Positions 34,441-45,430 of a DNA stretch of 64,000 nt are shown here, piece after piece. The first letter of the stretch is position 1. Each line of letters starts with the position of its first letter. The notes below the pieces were generated by a model, which was not told where the DNA came from, did no database searches, and worked only from the letters and a program-made list of their open reading frames with translations. The position numbers and the translations under genes were made by a program. The DNA is from Paralithodes platypus (lineage: Eukaryota > Arthropoda > Malacostraca > Decapoda > Lithodidae): contig CM064538.1 of NCBI GenBank assembly GCA_032716605.1, positions 21,884,411 to 21,948,410 on the forward strand, written 5' to 3'.

Positions 34441-34705
34441 TTAACACCTAACGAGCTGACCTTGGCGGTAAGTTATATGTACCCGCCCAGCGGGGTGTTT
34501 TTTTACCCTAAATAGTGTTGTTTACTCTACCGTGATCATGTTTCATTCCTAAATAAGACCCAGAGCGTAAAAACAGGTATCTATCCCTGAAAGGGCATAA
34601 ACAGAGCTTTCCAATGACACCCCAACCAGCCTTGTACGACCGCTATTTTCCTTCTTGCGAACGGCGATCACGCACAACGAGTGCAAAAAACCATGTAATA
34701 GGTAC
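34441..34705 (+). mobile_element. TTAA MITE family M2, cut by the gap
   Basis: TTAACACCTAACGAGC at 34441 resembles the left end of the M2 element at 20664. The body shares CGCCCAGCGGGGTG, AAATAAGACCCAGAGCGTAA and AGAGCTTTCCAATGACAC. The right part is lost in the assembly gap. Confidence 0.6.
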
Positions 34706-34805
34706 NNNNNNNNNNNNNNNNNNNNNNNNNNNNNNNNNNNNNNNNNNNNNNNNNNNNNNNNNNNNNNNNNNNNNNNNNNNNNNNNNNNNNNNNNNNNNNN
34801 NNNNN
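34706..34805. other. Assembly gap of 100 N
   Basis: Exactly 100 N, a conventional unknown-size scaffold gap. Sequence on either side need not be truly adjacent. It truncates both a MITE and the left palindrome arm. Confidence 0.99.
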
Positions 34806-35486
34806 GTTGGAGAAGCCATGGCCATTCCTCTTTTGGCCATTTCAGGTGTTCAGCAGTTTTCTCAAACGTGGAGAAAGATTTCTCTGGGTCACTCTCGTCA
34901 AAGGGTGGTACTAGGGAGATGTTTTTAGATAGTTGTAATCCTTGGCTTCTGGGCTTCCATTTCAGTCTTCTGCAACTGTAATTTCTCTTCTTTGAGGCGT
35001 TTTGTTTCTTCCAAGTTTTGAATTTTAGCAATTTCTAGTTCTCTGTCTTTCTCTTTCTCCCGTTGTTGTGTCTCAAGTTTCAAGAGTTCTAGTTGCCGAT
35101 CTTTCTCTCTTCTCTTTCTCCTGAAGCTGCTGCCGAAACTTCTCCCTTTCAAAATCTAGTCTGTCTTCTGACCACGGCTCAGGAGATGGAGAGTGTTTCC
35201 CCTGGGAGTTTTCCTGTATGGTACTCGGGGAATCTTCATCATTATCAGCCATTATCATTGAACTACTCATGGGATGTAAGTGAATCTACAGCTTCAGCAG
35301 GTAAGATTTCTCTATTTGTCAGTTCTTCTATGACTGTGTTTTTCAGGATTTCCTTAGTGTGTGAACTCCCATAGCTTATGTCAAAGGAATAAGCTATACA
35401 CTTCCAATCATCCTTGGAGATCACCTGACCTTTAAGTTTGTCTATAGAGGGCTCTTGACAAATTGTTTAGCATTAAACTTTGCCAT
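34806..35486 (-). pseudogene. gag: Gag fragment of Gmr1-like family D (left copy)
   Basis: The ATG lies at 35484-35486 on the minus strand. The N-terminal sequence matches the intact gag at 43805. A five-base insertion near 35105-35115 and a one-base insertion near 34943 shift the frame, and the gap removes everything beyond the capsid start. Charged coiled-coil-like sequence (EKEKDRELEIAKIQNLEETK) is present. Confidence 0.88.
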
Positions 35487-36462
35487 TTTGATTTTAATTA
35501 GGACTAGATGAGGTAGAGAAGATTACCACTCAAATTATACTAGACTGACAGCTAATGTATAGAGGATGGGGTTACTATAGCTTCACATACTGTATAATAT
35601 AAAGACTGGAATGAACGGCAATATGCACTAATATGGACTCGCTTTATAGTTACCGGTAATGGTAGCTTACTAACCCTGGATAACTATTAACAAGTGCATA
35701 CTATATTGACTAGGGATATTCCTAGTAGAGACGGGTTACCTAATAGTCAGGTTGACACTAATATCCCAAATCAATATTATTGTGTGAGTAACTCCCACCT
35801 GTTGAGCGAACTATGGTCGACAACAACAGGAGGGTTGATAAGTAAGGACGACAGACAAGAACCTGACCATTAGTGAACCTCGTGAGACACGATCCCTTGA
35901 TATCGAAACTAAAGGAAGAAGGCATGAGATTTATGTGCGTTAGGAGATCCTACTTCTAGTTACAGAATATGTTAGGTGATCGTGGATGGTCCTCCTATAG
36001 TTTTGATTTGCTATGAAGACGAGTATAACTGGTCATTCCTATTCTGAAGAGATTCTACTTAAAGAGGGGTGACTCAGATAGGTGACCGATGTGCGAAAAT
36101 GCTAATTTCGTCACATGCAAGATTAAGAGATTGATACACAATGTCCACCACCGTCTGCCTAGTGTTAATGAAAATGGATGAATATGAGGATTTGAGATGA
36201 CGAGTGATCCTGACTATCTCGTAAACCACAGAAACTTTCCCCAACTTATGACCAACCTGAGCAATTACCTCTACAGGCACAAACCGACTAAAGGGAAAGG
36301 AATGTATTTAAGCATCAGGAGTAATATAATAATTCAGGCTAAAGATATCGTGACGTAAAGATAATAATTAAATTTATGAATTTACTATGAACATTAGAAA
36401 ACCCAATTCATATAATGAAGTGCAGAGATTAATCAGAAAAGCTCCCGGACAGGCACCCAATA
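35487..36462 (-). other. 5' leader of Gmr1-like family D (left copy)
   Basis: About 975 non-coding bases separate gag from the LTR; they are mirrored at 42832-43804. A primer-binding-type sequence (read on the minus strand, TGGGTGCCTGTCCGGGAG) adjoins the LTR at 36442-36459. Confidence 0.75.
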
Positions 36463-37387
36463 TGTTACAACCCAAAGTTTGGAGAGACTAGTGGAACTAG
36501 TTTAGTTAAAGATTTGGCCCCGAAGGAGTCTAGGGGTGACCTTTAGGTTGAACACAAAGACTGAACTTTAGTTTAAGGGTGTTCAGTATGGATAAGTACT
36601 TTTATTAATTTAGTACTTGTATTAAGGTAAAGTCTCTTTAAGAGTAGTTCTCGTATTTTAATATTTATTACTAAGATGATATTTTAATTTAAGAGTTGTT
36701 CTCGTATTTTAATCAGATTTCAAAGTAGTCTTCTGGATCTATATAGGGTTAATCTTCCTCACTTCATTTAATCATTAGGGTATAAATATATATGGATAAG
36801 AAAAGAATACACAATTTTTGTTAATATAATAAAATCAAATGTAAGTAATATAACAAAATCATTATGTATTATATAATTATAATTTAAAGTTATAAAACAA
36901 AATAAAACAAATACAATGGTAATTAATATTAATGCAAAATATTTAATTTATACAAAATGAAAACAAAAACAAAATCAAAATGAAAATATAGGTTATAGGC
37001 ACGATATCTCCCGTAGTCAAACCGAAGGGGGGGGGTAGTTCCTGGAGTTTTAAAACAACGCTTTCTGGAAGCGATATTCCCAAGAACGTTGCACCGAGAA
37101 AGTCTAAGATAACACTGTCCCCACTCATTATTCCCGCCCCGTCATTAACTACGGTAGATTTAATGTGACCAGAAAAGAAACTTCCACCCCCTGGTGTTCA
37201 TGAGCAGAGATAGCATTGAACTTTAATTTGAATTACATATTTATTGAGTGAGACTTCGAAACTCTGCTCGATCAAAAAGAGAGGGATAGAAGTAAGAAGG
37301 ATATTGGGATGCGAAGTTTAGGGCCTCTGTTGGTTTGGTTGCTTGAAGCCCCGACCCGATCTCAGACTGGTTGATGCGTTTGAAGGG
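36463..37387 (-). repeat. LTR of Gmr1-like family D (left copy, 5' end missing)
   Basis: The LTR ends in TTGTAACA on the minus strand (36463-36470) and matches 41903-42831 and 48273-49196. The first 44 or so bases of the complete LTR at 48229 are absent here and replaced by AT-rich sequence leading to the Penelope-like fragment. Confidence 0.85.
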
Positions 37388-38327
37388 TGTATTACCCGTG
37401 TGAACTATTAAAGTTTTATCTGTACAAGTGATTTATCGTACGAGATATTGCCTTGTAAATCTGTGTGAAACCGTCTTAAATCAATTTACCTAGACCCTTC
37501 ATCTTCATGTTTATCAGTGTTACTTAGCCGGATTATTCGCAGATTTTCCTTTTATGTGTCCTTTATTCTGTGTGTAACGAAGTTGAAGTCAAAGTGTATA
37601 ATGTGAATTTATTCCCTTCTTAAATCTTCTACTTATCTAGAACTTACGCCCAAGTTCAATATTCTGTTATCTACTTAATTACTACCCAGAGCTTTATCAA
37701 TTACCCACTTTGTTTTGAAAATCAAGACCCCTTTTCGTTGAATTAGGATTTATTCGTTGACAAGTTCTATCCTATTAATTCTTGTGAGTAATCTAATAAT
37801 ATACGTATTTGGATCATATAATTCTTTCCACACGTATCTAGGAATTCCGTTTGTATATTCCTATATCTAGTTAGCCTACGTTTTGGCTATTAATTTATCT
37901 TCTATTACTTGATTTAGTAATTATTTATTATAACCATTTCAAGGTTATAATATAACGCTACAATAGTTCTGCGTTTAAATAGGAATTTGTTAATTTATTC
38001 AGAGCTCCTTTTATGCCAAGTTTTGGTATTTAATTAGTACAACTTCGTCGTATACGCCATTTCATATAGCTATTTAACCTATTTAAGCTACTTATTCGCG
38101 CTACTTATATCTGTGCCCCTAAATTACTCAGTTAATTTATTCCAACCCTATTACTTTGGATTGTCCATTGTCCTTCAGTCACGTTAATTCTTAGTGCATC
38201 TGAATTCCGCCATTCTTGTGATTTGACTTCATCTCTGATCGAAGTATTTTTCTTGTCGTATTAGAAAGATTATTCACATTTATTCTTAGAGGGTCAAATT
38301 CTAATTTAGTTTAGCTTCCCTTTTTGA
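37388..38327. other. AT-rich non-coding part of the left arm
   Basis: It lies between the LTR edge and the Penelope-like frame. It is mirrored at 40961-41902. I see no gene or element terminus. Confidence 0.5.
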
Positions 38328-38988
38328 CACGTTTGTAGACACGGTAATAGAAGACTAAATACATTTAATAAAAAGAAAAACAGGTCTAATATTAAAATTA
38401 TTGTTAATAATTTATATTCATTATATCGAAATTTCGGAATTAAAAAATTAAAAGATTCATTGAAAGGCCTACAAAAGAAAAGTTTTGCTCCTTTTATAGA
38501 AAATATTCTAAACAATAAACATAATTTCACAAATAAATTTAAGAATATAGTCTTTGCTTTTATGGGATATATTAGAGCTAATTCTAAGAAATCCAAAGAT
38601 AACCGTATTAAAGATAAAGTCATGTCCACTTTAAATTATTCCTCTAAAATTTTAGACAAAATTAATGTTAACAGTCTTACCAATTCAAAGAAAGTTAAGT
38701 CCATGTTACCAGATGGTTGTAAAGATTTCAAACCATTAATAGTGTATTCATATGAACGACCTGTTGGGTCTATTATTTGTAATTATAATAAAGTTTTAGG
38801 AAATCTTTCAGATAATGATATTTTCAATAATAATAAATGCGTGTGTGAAAGAGTCATGGATATGCCAGCTAGCAGACGTGATGCACTAGCAAAGTTCATT
38901 TATAGTCCGATATGTCACATATTAACAGGTGATGTAGAACTAGTTAAACATTTTGCAAACAACAAATTAGCGGAGCTATGTCGTAAAC
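38328..38988 (+). pseudogene. Penelope-like element N-terminal fragment (left copy)
   Basis: The frame is open from 38328 without a clear ATG. A basic region is followed by FKPLIVYSYERPVGSIICNY, then CERVMDMPASRRDALAKF and a HILTGDVELVKHFANNKLAE segment. This pattern (T/S-Y-x-[K/R]-P/T-x-x-S, then a Cys-rich stretch and H-x-x-TGD) resembles the N-terminal domain that precedes RT in metazoan Penelope-like proteins. The frame is truncated at 38988 and runs 47 nucleotides into unrelated repeat. No RT follows. The family call is from remembered motif patterns and is moderate. Confidence 0.5.
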
Positions 38989-39375
38989 CTAGTATTATGG
39001 GTGGGGGCTGCCGCCCCCACACCCCCGCTATTTGACATCTTTTTGGTATTATGGGTGCCTATACCCCTATGGGTGCCTATAGCCCTTTGAAAGGACATTA
39101 GCCTAACCTAACAACCTTACCTAACCTAACCTAGTATTATGGGTGCCTATACCCCTTTGAAAGGACATTAGTCTAACCTAACAACCTTACCTAACCTAAC
39201 CTAGTATTATGGGTGGGGGCTGCCGCTCCCACACCCCCGCTATTTGACATCTTTTTGGTATTATGGGTGCCTATACCCCTTTGAAAGGACATTAGCCTAA
39301 CCTAACAACCTTACCTAACCTAACCTAGTATTATGAGTGGGGGCTGACGCCCCCACACCCCCGCTATTTGACATC
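38989..39375 (+). repeat. Complex tandem repeat with CCTAA blocks
   Basis: Three irregular units combine a GC-rich self-complementary segment (GGGGGCTGCCGCCCCCACAC), CGCTATTTGACATCTTT, one or more GTATTATGGGTGCCTATACC segments, GAAAGGACATTAGCCTAACC and a CCTAA-rich end (CCTTACCTAACCTAACCTAG). CCTAA is the complement of the arthropod telomere unit TTAGG. The array fills the start of the palindrome centre. Confidence 0.85.
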
Positions 39376-39396
39376 TTTAGACAGATTTTTGGTGTA

Positions 39397-39786
39397 TTAA
39401 TACCAGTCAACTAACGTACTGAGGCCAACATCGCACTGAAGGACTACATCTTGATAAGGTAATTTGTTTATGCAGAACCAATACACAATATTGAGGACTT
39501 TGGGGATGTGGGCATTTTCAAAGAATGTGTCTTTCACAGCACTAACATTATACCTACATCGTGATTTCCTGAGTGCATGGTGAACGTATTCTTTATTCTG
39601 TTTGTCACATCTAAACTTCTTTTGTTGTCTATTTTCACTCACTTGCAATTCACTGCCACATGTACTACACTTACCAGTTGCCAAGACTAACTTATGCTGA
39701 ACAAGAAAACCCCATGTAGCTTCCTTGGTTCGCAAAATGTCCCCCAATTTCTGACAGCAGAGACTACAACCTGCACAAGCGGCCAT
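39397..39786 (-). pseudogene. Merlin-like (ISXO2/IS1016-type) transposase N-terminus
   Basis: The 129-residue frame starts at ATG 39784-39786. Its residues include GFLVQHKLVLATGKCSTCGS, a further Cys pair in FRCDKQNKEY, then CRYNVSAVKDTFFENAHIPK and LPYQDVVLQCDVGLSTLVDW. This resembles the zinc-binding N-terminal part of ISXO2-like transposases and of animal genes derived from Merlin transposons, which have CxxCG and Phe-RC motifs before a helix-turn-helix. The DDE core is absent. The stop follows VDWY; a GT after VDW could be a splice donor, but no second exon is seen on this strand nearby. It lies in the palindrome centre. Truncated transposon versus first exon of a domesticated gene is open. 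Confidence 0.6.
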
Positions 39787-40237
39787 GACAGTTATAAATG
39801 TGCTGGGATGGTTGACGTTTCTGTCAGTTGAGAGAAGGAATGGCTACAATATGCGCCGATTCGTGCGCAAGAGCAAATATATGTAATAATACGAAACTAC
39901 AAGGGAAATGGGAAAGAAAAATGCCAGAAAGGATTGAACAAATACCGGGAAACTATGAAACATAAATACAAGCACAATGTAATGTTGCAAATGTGTATAT
40001 TAGACATACAGTAACATCTTTGTAGAACATAACACTTTACCGTAGCGAGTGTACTCCATTGCGAACACGTCCGTAGCGGAGCTCTCAAGATTGCGGGAGT
40101 GAAGAAGAAGAGTTTGTTTATGCGCGGGACTCTATTTTTATCGACATAATCGAGAGTTACAAAACTTATCAAAACTATTCTACCACAACGGAATCTATGT
40201 GAGTATATTATAAGGATTCCATAGAGCTTCATTTTCC
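39787..40237. other. Unassigned sequence in the palindrome centre
   Basis: No gene or element end is evident. It could include the upstream region of the Merlin-like frame. Confidence 0.4.
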
Positions 40238-40960
40238 CTAATAAATTATGTATAATAACGCTGCGAGTCTATTCGGGATAATTATCCTAAATTTAAACCC
40301 TTTACGACATAGCTCCGCTAATTTGTTGTTTGCAAAATGTTTAACTAGTTCTACATCACCTGTTAATATGTGACATATCGGACTATAAATGAACTTTGCT
40401 AGTGCATCACGTCTGCTAGCTGGCATATCCATGACTCTTTCACACACGCATTTATTATTATTGAAAATATCATTATCTGAAAGATTTCCTAAAACTTTAT
40501 TATAATTACAAATAATAGACCCAACAGGTCGTTCATATGAATACACTATTAATGGTTTGAAATCTTTACAACCATCTGGTAACATGGACTTAACTTTCTT
40601 TGAATTGGTAAGACTGTTAACATTAATTTTGTCTAAAATTTTAGAGGAATAATTTAAAGTGGACATGACTTTATCTTTAATACGGTTATCTTTGGATTTC
40701 TTAGAATTAGCTCTAATATATCCCATAAAAGCAAAGACTATATTCTTAAATTTATTTGTGAAATTATGTTTATTGTTTAGAATATTTTCTATAAAAGGAG
40801 CAAAACTTTTCTTTTGTAGGCCTTTCAATGAATCTTTTAATTTTTTAATTCCGAAATTTCGATATAATGAATATAAATTATTAACAATAATTTTAATATT
40901 AGACCTGTTTTTCTTTTTATTAAATGTATTTAGTCTTCTATTACCGTGTCTACAAACGTG
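40238..40960 (-). pseudogene. Penelope-like element N-terminal fragment (right copy)
   Basis: Essentially the same protein as the left copy, on the minus strand. It reads on past the arm junction into LCRKGFKFR, where metazoan Penelope-like proteins typically have an L-x-x-L-L-x-KGPKYR motif, and stops at 40238. The longer reading of this copy shows that the junction in the left copy is a true truncation. No RT domain follows. Confidence 0.55.
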
Positions 40961-41902
40961 TCAAAAAGGGAAGCTAAACTAAATTAGAATTTGACCCTCT
41001 AAGAATAAATGTGAATAATCTTTCTAATACGACAAGAAAAATACTTCGATCAGAGATGAAGTCAAATCACAAGAATGGCGGAATTCAGATGCACTAAGAA
41101 TTAACGTGACTGAAGGACAATGGACAATCCAAAGTAATAGGGTTGGAATAAATTAACTGAGTAATTTAGGGGCACAGATATAAGTAGCGCGAATAAGTAG
41201 CTTAAATAGGTTAAATAGCTATATGAAATGGCGTATACGACGAAGTTGTACTAATTAAATACCAAAACTTGGCATAAAAGGAGCTCTGAATAAATTAACA
41301 AATTCCTATTTAAACGCAGAACTATTGTAGCGTTATATTATAACCTTGAAATGGTTATAATAAATAATTACTAAATCAAGTAATAGAAGATAAATTAATA
41401 GCCAAAACGTAGGCTAACTAGATATAGGAATATACAAACGGAATTCCTAGATACGTGTGGAAAGAATTATATGATCCAAATACGTATATTATTAGATTAC
41501 TCACAAGAATTAATAGGATAGAACTTGTCAACGAATAAATCCTAATTCAACGAAAAGGGGTCTTGATTTTCAAAACAAAGTGGGTAATTGATAAAGCTCT
41601 GGGTAGTAATTAAGTAGATAACAGAATATTGAACTTGGGCGTAAGTTCTAGATAAGTAGAAGATTTAAGAAGGGAATAAATTCACATTATACACTTTGAC
41701 TTCAACTTCGTTACACACAGAATAAAGGACACATAAAAGGAAAATCTGCGAATAATCCGGCTAAGTAACACTGATAAACATATGAAGATGAAGGGTCTAG
41801 GTAAATTGATTTAAGACGGTTTCACACAGATTTACAAGGCAATATCTCGTACGATAAATCACTTGTACAGATAAAACTTTAATAGTTCACACGGGTAATA
41901 CA
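40961..41902. other. AT-rich non-coding part of the right arm
   Basis: Mirror of 37388-38327; no feature recognised. Confidence 0.5.
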
Positions 41903-42831
41903 CCCTTCAAACGCATCAACCAGTCTGAGATCGGGTCGGGGCTTCAAGCAACCAAACCAACAGAGGCCCTAAACTTCGCATCCCAATATCCTTCTTACTT
42001 CTATCCCTCTCTTTTTGATCGAGCAGAGTTTCGAAGTCTCACTCAATAAATATGTAATTCAAATTAAAGTTCAATGCTATCTCTGCTCATGAACACCAGG
42101 GGGTGGAAGTTTCTTTTCTGGTCACATTAAATCTACCGTAGTTAATGACGGGGCGGGAATAATGAGTGGGGACAGTGTTATCTTAGACTTTCTCGGTGCA
42201 ACGTTCTTGGGAATATCGCTTCCAGAAAGCGTTGTTTTAAAACTCCAGGAACTACCCCCCCCCTTCGGTTTGACTACGGGAGATATCGTGACTATAACTT
42301 ATATTTTCATTTTGATTTTGTTTTTGTTTTCATTTTGTATAAATTAAATATTTTGCATTAATATTAATTACCATTGTATTTGTTTTATTTTGGTTTATAA
42401 CTTTAAATTATAATTATATAATACATAATGATTTTGTTATATTACTTACATTTGATTTTATTATATTAACAAAAATTGTGTATTCTTTTCTTATCCATAT
42501 ATATTTATACCCTAATGATTAAATGAAGTGAGGAAGATTAACCCTATATAAAGATCCAGAAGACTACTTTGAAATCTGATTAAAATACGAGAACAACTCT
42601 TAAATTAAAATATCATCTTAGTAATAAATATTAAAAATACGAGAACTACTCTTAAAGAGACTTTACCTTAATACAAGTACTAAATTAATAAAAGTACTTA
42701 TCCATACTGAACACCCTTAAACTAAAGTTCAGTCTTTGTGTTCAACCTAAAGGTCACCCTCTAGACTCCTTCGGGGCCAAATCTTTAACTAAGCTAGTTC
42801 CACTAGTCTCTCCAAACTTTGGGTTGTAACA
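41903..42831 (+). repeat. 5' LTR of family D (start missing)
   Basis: It matches 48273-49196 of the 3' LTR and ends in TTGTAACA. The opening TG and about 44 bases are missing or replaced, as in the left arm, so the loss predates the palindrome duplication. Confidence 0.85.
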
Positions 42832-42834
42832 TAT

Positions 42835-42852
42835 TGGGTGCCTGTCCGGGAG
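42835..42852 (+). promoter_or_regulatory. Primer-binding site of family D
   Basis: TGGGTGCCTGTCCGGGAG begins three bases after the LTR. It matches 14 of 18 positions of the Pro-tRNA-type site TGGGGGCTCGTCCGGGAT (from memory), so a Pro-tRNA-like primer is possible. Confidence 0.55.
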
Positions 42853-43804
42853 CTTTTCTGTTAATCTCTGCACTTCATTATATGAATTGGGTTTTCTAAT
42901 GTTCATAGTAAATTCATAAATTTAATTATTTATCTTTACGTCACGATATCTTTAGCCTGAATTATTATATTACTCCTGATGCTTAAATACATTCCTTTCC
43001 CTTTAGTCGGTTTGTGCATTTAGAGGTAATGGCTCAGGTTGGTCATAAGTTGGGAAAGTTCTGTGGTTTACGAGATAGTCAGGATCACTCGTCATCTCAA
43101 ATCCTCATATTCATCCATTTTCATTAACACTAGGCAGACGGTGGTGGACATTGTGTATCAATCTCTTAATCTTGCATGTGACGAAATTAGCATTTTCGCA
43201 CATCGGTCACCTATCTGAGTCACCCCTCTTTAAGTAGAATCTCTTCAGAATAGGAATGACCAGTTAAACTCGTCTTTCATAGCAAATCAAAACTATAGGA
43301 GACCATCCACGATCACCTAACATATATCTGTAACTAGAAGTAGGATCTCCTAACGCACATAAATCTCATGCCTTCTTCCTTTAGTTTCGATATCAAGGGA
43401 TCGTGTCTCACGAGGTTCACTAATGGTCAGGTTCTTGTCTGTCGTCCTTACTTATCAACCCTCCTGTTGTCGACCATAGTTCGCTCAACAGGTGGGAGTT
43501 ACTCACACTAATAATATTGATTTGGGATATTAGTGTCAACCTGACTATTAGGTAACCCGTCTCTACTAGGAATATCCCTAGTCCATATAGTATGCACTTG
43601 TTAATAGTTATCCAGGGTTAGTAATCTACCATTACCGGTAACTATAAAGCGAGTCCATATTAGTCAATATTGCCGTTCATTCCAGTCTTTATATTATACA
43701 GTATGTGAAGCTATAGTAACCCCATCCTCTATACATTAGCTGTCAGTCTAGTATAATTTGAGTGGTAATCTTCTCTACCTCATCTAGTCCTAATTAAAAT
43801 CAAA

Positions 43805-45430
43805 ATGGCAAAGTTTAATGCTAAACAATTTTGTCAAGAGCCCTCTATAGACAAACTTAAAGGTCAGGTGATCTCCAAGGATGATTGGAAGTGTATAGCT
43901 TATTCCTTTGACATAAGCTATGGGAGTTCACACACTAAGGAAATCCTGAAAAACACAGTCATAGAAGAACTGACAAATAGAGAAATCTTACCTGCTGAAG
44001 CTGTAGATTCACTTACTCCCATGAGTAGTTCAATGATAATGGCTGATAATGATGAAGATTCCCAGAGTACCATACAGGAAAACTCCCAGGGGAAACACTC
44101 TCCATCTCCTGAGCCGTGGTCAGAAGACAGACTAGATTTTGAAAGGGAGAAGTTTCGGCAGCAGCTTCAGGAGAAAGAGAAAGATCGGCAACTAGAACTC
44201 TTGAAACTTGAGACACAACAACGGGAGAAAGAGAAAGACAGAGAACTAGAAATTGCTAAAATTCAAAACTTGGAAGAAACAAAACGCCTCAAAGAAGAGA
44301 AATTACAGTTGCAGAAGACTGAAATGGAAGCCCAGAAGCCAAGATTACAACTATCTAAAAACATCTCCCTAGTACCACCCTTTGACGAGAGTGACCCAGA
44401 GAAATCTTTCTCCACGTTTGAGAAAACTGCTGAACACCTTAAATGGCCAAAAGAGGAATGGCCATGGCTTCTCCAACCCAAACTCGTAGGAAGAGCTCAG
44501 AAAACTTTCAATCACCTGGAGGACGTTAATGACTATGACTTTGTAAAGAGCGCTATATTAGATGCTTATGCTATCACCGCTGATCATTACCGTAGAACTT
44601 TTCGGAACTACATCAAGCCAGAAAAACATAAATTTTTGGAGTTTGCCATGGATAAACTACGGATGCTTAAAAAATGGTTAGCTGCTAAAAATGTCACCAC
44701 CTTCACAGAGTTAGTTAACCTTGTTGTTCTAGAGGAGTGGAAGCGTAGGTTACCGCCCAGTATGCTAGTATATATAGAGGAGAAGGGAGTGAATGACCTT
44801 ACCAAGGCTGCTCAATTAGCTGACAGCTATGCTTTAATCCATAGGGTTGTACCAAGCTATGATAGGACAAAAACCCCAAATGTGAGATTCTCCTCAAGCT
44901 ATAACCCTGTGTCTAAAGTCATGTCGCAAACAAATGCTCCCAAAAGCCCATCTCAAAGTCAAGGAAAGTCTGAAGACTTCTGCTCATATTGTAAACAGAC
45001 AGGGCATAACATCATGCAGTGTACACATCCTAAGTGTAAGACCTCTGCTGCATACAAACTCACACTTGCCACTTCTCAAAGACCTCAAAAACAAACAAAA
45101 CCTTCTGGGGCACCTATAACATGTATACATACCCAGAATGCCTCTTCTGATCCTTTTTCTGCCTTTAAGGTACCTGGAACTGTCTCTCTTCCAGATGACC
45201 CACAGACTTACCCAGTTACCATCTTAAGAGACACTGGATCAGCCCAAAGCTTGTTGTGTAAGACTGCTTTGCCTTCAGTTGAGAACCACTACACTGGGGG
45301 AAAAGTTACACTTAAATCTTTAAGCTCTGGTCATACTGCAGACATGGCTGATATACAGATAGGCAGTGACCTGATCCAGGGGTCAGTTAGAGTAGCCGTC
45401 TTGGATACAGATCTTCCTATTCCGGGGTAA
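43805..45430 (+). pseudogene. gag-pro: Gag and aspartic protease of family D
   Basis: A clean 541-codon frame starts at ATG 43805. The first 100 residues are followed by a long charged coiled-coil segment (residues about 115-185) and a SCAN-like capsid region (about 190-350: LVPPFDESDPEKSFSTFEKT). A CCHC-like knuckle (CSYCKQTGHNIMQC, about 45000) and protease with the DTGS triad (RDTGSAQSL, near 45230) follow. The protease C-terminus (LLGNDL-type motif) continues in a shifted frame after 45428, so one base is missing in the G run near 45424-45427. This is the most intact gag in the window. Confidence 0.9.

Larger units (their letters stand above)
34806..38988 (-). repeat. Left arm of a large palindrome
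   Basis: The reverse complement of this stretch matches 40299-44481 base for base apart from scattered substitutions and short indels. The arm holds a gag fragment, leader, LTR and Penelope-like N-terminus. It stops at the gap, so the true arm may be longer. The centre (38989-40298) is unique. Confidence 0.92.
40299..44481 (+). repeat. Right arm of the large palindrome
   Basis: Partner of 34806-38988. It contains the Penelope-like fragment, AT-rich sequence, LTR, leader and the first third of gag. Beyond 44481 the comparison is impossible because the other arm enters the gap. Confidence 0.92.

Noticed and set aside
39001..39020. GC-rich self-complementary segment as a transcription terminator
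   Set aside because: It recurs as part of a tandem unit in eukaryotic DNA; hairpin terminators of bacterial type do not apply.
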